Below are positions 55,451-64,000 of a stretch of 64,000 bases of DNA, in pieces (the stretch's first letter is position 1; each line of letters starts with the position of its first letter). The notes under the pieces were generated by a model. The model did not search any database, was not told the DNA's origin, and worked only from the letters and a program-made list of their open reading frames with translations. Both the position numbers and the translations under genes were made by a program. Location of the stretch: NCBI RefSeq assembly GCF_003672135.1, contig NC_039517.1, forward strand, positions 11,432,601 to 11,496,600. Reading direction: 5' to 3'. This stretch comes from Ooceraea biroi. Taxonomy: Eukaryota; Arthropoda; Insecta; Hymenoptera; Formicidae.

Positions 55451-56816
55451 CCTATTCCATCTCTCCACCCTCTTCCACCCGTGCTTCACCACCTTCTCCC
55501 CGGGTTCTCCCCCTCTTCCTCCCCGGCGCCTTCCTCCTGCTGGTATTTTCCCATCCCTTCAGCGGACCTGGAAGAGTTTCCCGTTTTCCCTTCTCCGTCT
55601 TCGACACCCTCAATTGAAATTATCATGGAGAGGTTCCGTGCAATTGTTCCCCCAGTTGCCTACCTTAGAGATTTTACCCGTCGTTCAGTGCAAGATTTGC
55701 GTTAACGGTTTCTGGATTTATTCCCAACATACACCTTACCTCTTCCTCTTAACTCCCTCCTCCTCGGGCCTGATATCGTGGACGTACCACGTCTCAAAGC
55801 CTCCGGTACGCAGGACCCCACACCGGTATCCTGCTCATCACGAGGAACCGGCGGCATCCTGTCCTCATTCCTGTCTTTCTACTCCGCTGATTTTTCATCG
55901 ACCCCGAGTAACAGTAGAACTTGTAATTCATTTTCTTTAGTTTCAATCCGCCAAATGTAAATATTCTTAATTTTTATTTATTAATGTGTTGTTTTGACGA
56001 CACTACATACTGTAACCACTAAATATAATGTGTTAATTTTTTTAAAGGACATTTTTTCATTTATTTGATTACCCTCTATTTACCCCCTTCCCACGACAAA
56101 TTATACGAGTCCTATCCCAGGTAAGAAGGATTCAGTTCCCTGATCTAAAAAGGACCAACAGGCAGACCTTTCCGAGCCTAGGGTAAGATCGACCCTAAAG
56201 CCGGAGCACATTGATCAGCTCGACTCATGTTGTAGCCTAAGTACAACAATTAACGAGAGGGTTTTTGTTGCGTCCTTCCTCTCGAGCTCATCTGATTCGG
56301 AGCTCCGAACGTAACAATATTATGCCAACGAAAAAGTGTCATCACCTTCGAATATTTTGTAAGATCTACGTATTATTCTTTCTATTTACTTGAGGAGGAC
56401 CATATAGTCGTTGTGATACCTTAATTTCAATAAAACTGGCCAGTTGTGTCGACGCATTTAAACTGATAGCTCCGGCAAAAAACAGCTGTAAAATAGTGGC
56501 CGCTATTTTGGGGCAAATGTTGTGTAGTGAGTGCGAAGACCTTCTCTATACCACTCTTCCGTTCATCTATGGACCTTGTATATCATATAAAGAATGTGAT
56601 TCTGATATAAAGAATGTAATTCTGATATTTCGGACCTTGCGTAATATCCACAGATATCTATATTACAACTAGACTGCTAACTTCGACGCAGTACATGGTT
56701 TCAAAGCAAATATACAGAAATCTCACGCATGCGCCGCGCTGGTGATCTGATATCACGTCTGATTGGTTGTTTCAAGGAATTCATGTTACACCCCACATTC
56801 ATATTATTATACACAC
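55451..56816. other. No gene recognised
   Basis: CT-rich then mixed DNA. Near 56265-56325 the words TGTTGCGTCC and GAACGTAACA resemble the TGTnACGTCC edges of the TG...CA elements, but no pair of ends could be established. Confidence 0.35.
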
Positions 56817-57006
56817 ACTACGTTTACGCGAGCGTTACTTATGTTTAGAAATTTACTCGAATTATCGTAAGTTACGATAATTTAAGTAGAAGGCTGGTAT
56901 TCATCTAAGACCATATACTAGTATAACATATACTTATTCAAATTATCGTAACTTACGATAATTCGAATAAATTACTACAGAAATAACGCTCGCGTAAACG
57001 TAGTGA
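56817..57006. repeat. 190-base palindromic MITE
   Basis: Arms CACTACGTTTACGCGAGCGT and complement; each arm contains the inner palindrome ATTATCGTAASTTACGATAA. Confidence 0.85.
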
Positions 57007-57010
57007 TATA

Positions 57011-57770
57011 CAGGGTGTCCCGGGTTTTAACCGACAAACTGCGAGAGCATATTCTACTAGTGGAAATAAGAAAAAATTCTTATATCGAGTTTGCTTAGAA
57101 ATGCTTTATTACAAAGTTATAAACCAATATTGAAAAGAAATATGAGATAAGTAACAACGGATTTTTTCACAAAAATAAAAATTATCTACGCAATGATTTA
57201 GTGACGCATTTCAAAATGTTGTCCTTGCACATTGATACAAGCTAGACACCGACGTAGTACAGAATTTGTTACAGTACGACATTCCTGAAAATTTTGTTGC
57301 ATCTCAGTGACTGAATTAGTAATTCGTTGCTTTAAATCTATCTGGTACTCTCCTGTTAGGAAATCTACGTTGATACTCTCGTACGGCAGCTCGTGCATTT
57401 CCGTCACAGAATCCGTACACGAAATGAATATCGGTGTATTCCTCATTTGAAAACACTTTTGGCATTCTGATAGTAATTGCTAGTTCACACGACGATTGAA
57501 ATCTAACAGCTACTGTTGTGAAAGTAACAATCATACTGAATCGTTTCAACATAGTGAACATGAATACATGTGAATACACGTAACATAAACATCTTCGACC
57601 TTCCAAACTCTACACTATGTTCCGTTGTTACTTATCTCATATTTCTTTTCAATATTGGTTTATAACTTTGTAATAAAGCATTTCTAAGCAAACTCGATAT
57701 AAGAATTTTTCTTATTTCCACTAGTAGAATATGCTCCCGCAGTTTGTCGGTTAAAACCCGGGATACCCTG
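57011..57770 (-). mobile_element. Mariner-like 760-base deletion derivative, copy A2
   Basis: TA-flanked, exactly as long as copy A1 (38632-39391), with about a dozen substitutions by eye. Keeps the same N-terminal helix-turn-helix and C-terminal fragments on the minus strand (57606-57316 and 57446-57198), without a DDE core. Inserted 4 bases after the preceding MITE. Confidence 0.9.
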
Positions 57771-57949
57771 TATTCATAATTTCGAATGAAAATCATTTAG
57801 CAACACATGCAACGTTGTATATTCTTGAAATAGAAAATCGTGTCATAGATTTAAAAAATAAAAGCAGTTAAATTATATATATGAGACACAAAATCACATA
57901 ACATATAATACCCAATAATTATTACAAATAAAGGTAAATATTTACCTTT

Positions 57950-58075
57950 ACACAGCCCGCACCAAATGACCTCCGATTGACCTTGACATTGACCCTGATC
58001 CCTAACAAGGTCAAGGTCATTGACCTTTTCCAATGCTCATTGTTCATTAAAAAGTTATTAACAATATAAATTTAA
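57950..58075. repeat. TGACCTTGACC family fragment
   Basis: Contains GATTGACCTTGACATTGACC and AACAAGGTCAAGGTCATTG in inverted arrangement, then TTAAAAAGTTATTAACAA as in the other arms. Confidence 0.6.
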
Positions 58076-58086
58076 TACTGGTTCTA

Positions 58087-58290
58087 TTACTTCTTGGACA
58101 CATAATACTTCCATATTACACAAATAATCAATAAGATTATTATAATTGTAGGTAAGATGAAGAAAATCGTTGTTGAAATTAATTTAATAGATTCTATTAC
58201 TTCTTGGACACGGGTTGGATTAGACTTGTATCTTTGAGATAGATTTGAAGGACGGGCTTCACCTGTATTTATGGCTATGTTTATATACAA
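58087..58290 (-). CDS. Short ORF with C-terminal membrane segment, unrecognised
   Basis: 67 codons from ATG, open slightly further upstream. The last third is a strongly hydrophobic stretch (STTIFFILPTIIIILLIICV) followed by a basic tail, so a single-pass membrane tail is predicted. The word TCTATTACTTCTTGGACAC occurs twice (58083 and 58195), showing an internal duplication. It could be the end of a broken envelope-like gene cut by the gap, or chance. Confidence 0.25.
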   Translation of the reverse strand: MYINIAINTGEARPSNLSQRYKSNPTRVQEVIESIKLISTTIFFILPTIIIILLIICVIWKYYVSKK

Positions 58291-58442
58291 ATTTTCACAG
58301 TCATATTCTTATATTGTCAGAAATAATAATCCTTAATAAGTTTTTAATTTCGATTAAAGCAGAAAATTATTTGTATTTACCTGTTTTGTGCTTTTGATTA
58401 AAATAAAGTATACTTTATATTTATAGAACAAACTATTCTATA

Positions 58443-58542
58443 NNNNNNNNNNNNNNNNNNNNNNNNNNNNNNNNNNNNNNNNNNNNNNNNNNNNNNNNNN
58501 NNNNNNNNNNNNNNNNNNNNNNNNNNNNNNNNNNNNNNNNNN
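58443..58542. other. Assembly gap (100 N)
   Basis: Exactly 100 N. Confidence 1.
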
Positions 58543-58789
58543 ACTGAATTCCACGAAATTTGTTACATAAACGAAGACTTTTCATTCATTACATATTTGT
58601 TGAAAACAGAAAAATTTCACTATTTAAATTATTTTTTATCAATCATAAAAAATCCTACTTCAACTACTTTTATTAGAAAAATATTGCGTTGAATTTTATT
58701 TTTTCTGTATGTAATGGTGCTGTACGCTGATGCCTACTTAAATAATTAAGAAAATAATCAAAAAAAAATAATCAACTAAATAATCAAGG

Positions 58790-59130
58790 AACATCTGACA
58801 CTGATTACTGATAATGAAATAATTGAAAATTTTTCGGCCTGATTACTGATTAATCAAGTAATTAAAATTATTACGTTCTGATTGCTGATAATCAAATAAC
58901 AAAAAGTTTTATACTATAATTACTGATTAATTGAATAATTAAAAATTTTCATTTTGATTACTGAGTAATGGAGTAATTAAAAAATTGTTTATTTTGATTA
59001 CTGATTAATCGAGTAATAAGAAATTGTTCATTTTAATTACTGATTAACCGAGCAATTAAAAATTGTTTATCTTAATTACTAATTAATCAATTAATAAAAC
59101 ATTTCTCGAAGGTGATTACTGATTATCAAA
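58790..59130. repeat. ~50-base AT-rich minisatellite
   Basis: About seven diverged units with the core GATTACTGATTAATCGAGTAA and a TTAAAAATTGTTYATTTT spacer. 58543-58789 and 59131-59849 hold AT-rich DNA with no gene. Confidence 0.75.
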
Positions 59131-59849
59131 ATAATTGTTAATCAAAGCTGAAAATACTGAAAATATCGATGATGCCAATTCCTGCTCTCCGACATGCTAG
59201 AAACACCAAATTTCACATGGTATAGAGGTTCACCCCCAGGTAATGGGAAAATTCTTGAAATCTTTAATTTCAACAATGATAACGCATGGCGTAGACAGGC
59301 GTTTCCCTAGTAACATATAAAGTACAATTTGTACAAAATAGAATACAAAATCGTTCATTCACCGTATTATAAGTGTAACGAAGTTGATGGTTACCATTTC
59401 GAGTATTTAAAAATTAAATTGAGAATTATCTTGATTTTAATAATTTAAATTCCGCTTCGGTCATTTGATCTCGAATGACGTTTAGTCCTATACAGCACAA
59501 GATCGTTCTATGATCATTCATAGAAAATATCGGAGAATGTTTAGAATATCTCATACAATGCTTCAGAGTTTCTGTGAACCTTCCATGGAACATTCGAAGT
59601 AGACAAAAACTCCATTCTCTGATGTTCTATAAATATTCTGTAGCATATTCTATGAACATTTTGCCGTATGTTTATGGACTATTTCTATATATACACTCTC
59701 AATAACAAGTGTTTAAAATTCCAAACACCTTCGTTGCTCGCCGTTTTCAAGATGTTATTAATGATTGACATTTCAAACATTTATAAGTGTTAAGTTTGTG
59801 GTTGGTGTTTAATTATACAAACCCAAAAAATCTATTACTTTAGTTGGGT

Positions 59850-61290
59850 ATTTATGCAAACCAGAAAATCTATTACTTTTATTATTACTCTTTGGCCGAT
59901 ATTCATGTTGATTCTTTTAAAACCATATTAAGTACAATTATAAGATATTTGAAACCAATCACACAGCCGTATTAGCATCTTAAGACATTACTTCAGATCG
60001 CGTCTGGAAATAAGAACGGACTATGAATACTGGCCCTTTGATATTAAAGTGCTATATCCAGTTAATAATATATGATTCTGTAATGACACTTTTGAGCACT
60101 TATTGTTTTACATTACATTCAACATACAAATAAATATTGTATATTATTATCTCCTAGTCCGCATTTATCTCCTAGTCCGTTTTTATTTCCAGATGATCTG
60201 AAGTAATAATGTCTTAAGATGCTAATGCGGCTCTGTGATTGGTTTCAAACATCTTATGATTGTACTTAACACGGCCTTAAAGATTTTATTGGAAAAATAA
60301 AGGGTATAATAATAATAATAAGCAGATATTTTTATACGATAAATATTTAATACATATACACATATAAATATGTCAATACAATGTGTTTTTGAAAATACTT
60401 GGCGCTGCGAAACAGAATAAAAAATTCTCTTAGTATTTAAATAATCTAAACATTACAATAATTTGCTTAGACTCTAATTTACACAACTTGCCGAAATACA
60501 TAAAATATATGTACAAATGTAGTTAATTACACCTTATTCTATACTTAACTCTAATGTCTCACACGCACACGCGCGCATAAGAGAGGGCACACACACACCT
60601 AACTTACATAACACAATCGCCGAAATACACACACATTCACAAGAGAGGAAGAAAGAGAATAAGGCAATTAACATATTGGTTCGATTTGTTGAGAATTTTT
60701 ATTCGGTTTAGCAGCGCCAAGTATTTTCAAAAAAACATTTGTATTGACATATTTATATGTGTATATGTATTAAAATATTTATCGTATAAAAATATCTGCT
60801 TATTATTATTATTATACCCTTTATTTTTCCAATAAAATCTTTAAGGCCGTGTTAAGTACAATCATAAGATGTTTGAAACCAATCACAGAGCCGCATTAGC
60901 TTCTTAAGACATTATTACTTCAGATCATCTGGAAATAAAAACGGACTAGGAGATAAATGCGGACTAGGAGATAATAATATTACAATATTTATTTGTATGT
61001 TGAATGTAATGTAAAACAATAAGTGCTCAAAAGTGTCATTACAGAATCATATATTATTAACTGGATATAGCACTTTAATATCAAAGGCCAGTATTCATAG
61101 TCCGTTCTTATTTCCAGACGCGATCTGAAGTAATGTCTTAAGATGCTAATACGGCTGTGTGATTGGTTTCAAATATCTTATAATTGTACTTAATATGGTT
61201 TTAAATAAGAATCAACAATGAATATCGGCCAAAGAGTAATAATAAAAAGTAATAGATTTTCTGGTTTGCATAAATACTATTGTAGTTGGC
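59850..61290. repeat. 1.4-kb foldback element
   Basis: Arms 59860-60384 and 60745-61285 are close inverted copies (TATGCAAACCAGAAAATC edge; CTCCTAGTCCG, AAGGCCGTGTTAAGTAC words; AATAATAATAATAAGCAG inner end). The loop (60385-60740) is itself a MITE of the GGCGCTGC family related to 20222-20512. Fragment at 21960-22150. No ORF. Confidence 0.85.
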
Positions 61291-61299
61291 GCAATTTGT

Positions 61300-61790
61300 T
61301 AATATCATTAGTTTTGTAGAGTTCTTTTGAAAGAACTTCGGTTTTGAAAGATATCATTACTTTTGTAGAGTTCTTTTTTTAAAGAACTTCGGGTTTGAAA
61401 GATATCAGTTTTGTAGAGTTCTTTTTTGAAAGAATTTCGGGTTTGAAAGAACTTGGGCGCTTATACTTCGCGCTTTCTTATACCTTTTTTTAAAAAGGTA
61501 ATTTTGTTGTGATTTCACACATTTTGTAGTATGTTATTCTTTTCTTTTTATTAACGGCATTAATAACATTTATTATCAGCAAAATGATTTGTTAATATCA
61601 TTAGTTTTGTAGAGTTCTTTTGTGAAAGAACTTCGAGTTTGAAAGATATCAGTTTTGTAGAATTCTTTTTTGAAAGAACTTCGGGCACGTATACTTGGCG
61701 CTTTTTTGTACCTTTTTTGAAAAAGGTAATTTTGTTGTGATTTCACACATTTTGTAGTGTGAATATTCTTTTTTATACTATATGAGGATT
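61300..61790. repeat. Duplicated block with TTTGTAGAGTTCTTTT repeats
   Basis: Two diverged copies (61305-61545 and 61590-61770), each with tandem TTTGTAGAGTTCTTTT plus GAAAGAACTTCGGGTTTGAA units and ending in AAAAAGGTAATTTTGTTGTG. 61791-62125 shows no feature. Confidence 0.7.
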
Positions 61791-62125
61791 TGCATGACAC
61801 GAAACATTATCTGTATTTTGTAAACCATGTAAACCACAAGCAATATTTTACCGTAATATTTGATTTTGACAATTCTCTTGAAGCAAGTACTTTTGACAAT
61901 GCCCATGGAACATCTTTCACTTTGCGATAGCGTTCTTTTGTAACAATAAGTTACAATGAGATTTTAAGACATAAAACTTAACCTTTAGACTCGATTGCAC
62001 CTTTGTGTTTTTATAAAGGGCACATAAAAAAGAGACGAAGAGTGAATTAAGAGTGAATATTCTCAATTACAAGCTTTATAATAACTATTCTAAATATTTT
62101 ACTATTTTAATTTTTTAATTATATC

Positions 62126-64000
62126 GATATCTTAACAAATGGCAAAGTTAGCTATTTTTTATTTAACCAAATGTTAATAACTTTTGACAGTTCAACTACA
62201 AACGAAACAACTAGAAACGATTCTGAAAAAGAGAGCGCAAGTGGATTCGCGATATCTTAACAAGTGGCAAAGTTAGCTATTTTTTATTTACCCAAATGTT
62301 AATACCTTTAAAAGTTCAACTACAAACGAAACAACTAGAAACGATTCTGAAAAAGACAGCGCAAGTGGATTCGCGATATCTTAACAAATGGCAAAGTTAG
62401 CTATTTTTTATTTAAGCAAATGGTAATAACTTTTAAAAGTTCAACTATAAACCAAGCAACTAGAAACGATTCTGAAAAAGAGAGGACTAGTGGATTCGCG
62501 ATATCTTAACAAATGGCAAAGTTAGCTATTTTTTATTTAAACAAATGGTAATAACTTTTGACAGTTCAACTACAAACGAAACAACTAGAAACGATTCTGA
62601 AAAAGAGAGCGCTAGTGGATTCGCGATATCTTAACAAATGGCAAGTTAGCTATTTTTTATTTAAACAAATGTTAATAACTTTTGACAGTTCAACTACAAA
62701 CGAAACAACTAGAAACGATTCTGAAAAAGACAGCGCAAGTGGATTCGCGATATCTAAACAAATGGCAAAGTTAGCATTTTTTATTTAAGCAAATGGTAAT
62801 AACTTTTAAAAGTTCAACTATAAACCAAGCAACTAGAAACGATTCTGAAAAAGACAGTGCAAGCGGATTCGCGATATCTTAACAAATGGCAAAGTTAGCT
62901 ATTTTTTATTTAACCAAATGTTAATAACTTTTAAAAGTTCAACTATAAACGAAACAATTAGATATTCTGAAAAAGTCAGCGCAAGGGGATTCGCGATATC
63001 TTAACAAATGGCAAAGTTAGCTATTTTTTATTTAAACAAATGTTAATAATTTTTGAAAGTTCAACTATAAACGAAACGATTAGATATTCTGAAAAAGTCA
63101 GCGCAAGGGGATTCGCGATATCTTAACAAATGGCAAAGTTAGCTATTTTTTATTTAAACAAATGGTAATAACTTTTGAAAGTTCAACTATAAACGAAACG
63201 ATTAGATATTCTGAAACAGTCAGCGCAAGGGGATTCGCGATATCTTAACAAATGGCAAAGTTAGCTATTTTTTATTTAAACAAATGTTAATAACTTTTAA
63301 AAGTTCAACTACAAACGAAACACCTAGAAACAATTCTGAAAAAGACAGTGCAAGTGGATTCGCGATATCTTAACAAATGGCAAAGTTTGCTATTTTTTAT
63401 TTAAACTAATGTTAATAATTTTTGAAAGTTCAACTATAAACGAAACGATTAGATATTCTGAAAAAGTCAGCGCAAGCGAATTCGCGATATCTTAACAAAT
63501 GGCAAAGTTAGCTATTTTTTATTTAAACTAATGTTAATAATTTTTGAAAGTTCAACTATAAACGAAACAATTAGATATTCTGAAAAAGTCAGCGCAAGGG
63601 GATTCGCGATATCTTAACAAATGGCAAAGTTAGCTATTTTTTATTTAAACAAATGGTAATAACTTTTGAAAGTTCAACTATAAACGAAACGATTAGATAT
63701 TCTGAAAAAGTCAGCGCAAGGGATTCGCGATATCTTAACAAATGGCAAATTAGCTATTTTTTATTTAAACAAATGGTAATAACTTTGAAAGTTCAACTAT
63801 AAACGAAACGATTAGATATTCTGAAAAAGTCAGCGCAAGGGGATTCGCGATATCTTAACAAATGGCAAAGTTAGCTATTTTTTATTTAAACAAATGGTAA
63901 TAACTTTTGAAAGTTCAACTATAAACGAAACGATTAGATATTCTGAAAAAGTCAGCGCAAGGGGATTCGCGATATCTTAACAAATGGCAAAGTTAGCTAT
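62126..64000. repeat. Satellite array, ~123-base unit, >15 copies
   Basis: Units contain GATTCGCGATATCTTAACAA, ATGGCAAAGTTAGCTATTTT, TAATAACTTTTRAAAGTTCA and AACGAAACRAYTAGA. The start of the ATGGCAAAG word recurs every 120-127 bases to the window edge. Two subtypes: one with CTAGAAACGATTCTG (mainly units 1-6 and 10) and one with TTAGATATTCTG (most others, slightly shorter). The array continues beyond the window. Confidence 0.95.

Noticed and set aside
55220..55705. 161-codon Ser/Pro-rich frame
   Set aside because: Arises from a CT-rich ~65-base minisatellite; composition explained by the repeat.
62126..64000. CRISPR-like regular array
   Set aside because: Units are contiguous satellite repeats without unique spacers, in a eukaryotic context.

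Overview
This window looks like a transposon-rich, gene-poor stretch of an insect genome, most likely a hymenopteran such as an ant. That is an inference from the AT-rich base composition, short TTAGG-type runs, many mariner-like families, a chuvirus-type glycoprotein fossil, and Jockey/CR1-like, Penelope-like, Merlin and Ginger-like elements. I found no convincing host gene. There are two 100-base assembly gaps (32158-32257 and 58443-58542).

Layout. 1-1565: degenerate repeats and a possible LTR edge. 1680-14640: one minus-strand LINE broken by successive insertions: a Ginger-like DNA transposon (3177-6172, itself holding a palindromic MITE), a MITE plus mariner-like remnant (6587-8629), and a Penelope-like element (10109-14241, 15-base target duplication). 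The Penelope-like element is in turn split by a 2.1-kb TG...CA element (11355-13493, target duplication AATA). 14761-17660: foldback and palindromic MITEs. 17947-19966: a second 2.0-kb TG...CA element. 20222-23503: MITE pieces and unassigned DNA. 23504-28593: AT-rich DNA that may be a long terminal repeat. 28594-32157: polypurine tract, broken chuvirus-type glycoprotein, then a tandem row of four small cysteine-rich reading frames, all on the minus strand. 32258-35283: a Merlin (ISXO2-like) transposon with a Penelope-like insertion in its left inverted repeat. 35670-36755: foldback. 37127-43271: a plus-strand Jockey/CR1-like LINE split by a 760-base mariner-like deletion derivative and a mariner. 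43735-44500: G-rich run and a tandem repeat full of CRE palindromes. 44608-47621: mariner-like element with ~645-base inverted repeats. 47665-48728: third cysteine-rich locus. 48824-57770: mariner-like copies and MITEs. 57950-61790: minisatellite and a 1.4-kb foldback. 62126-64000: 123-base satellite with a three-unit higher-order period.

The most notable result is a family of small proteins with the spacing C-x15-C-x2-C-x(27-39)-C-x2-C-x3-L-x(8-10)-C-x2-C. It occurs in both TG...CA elements (each with a second basic ORF of about 150 residues), in a tandem row next to the glycoprotein, and in degraded form near 47.7-48.6 kb. The two TG...CA elements share order, spacing and termini. In copy 1 a promoter-like region and a GT-AG intron restore a start that matches copy 2. 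I do not recognise this protein family. It may be an accessory module of LTR-type elements, some of which have captured a viral envelope gene.
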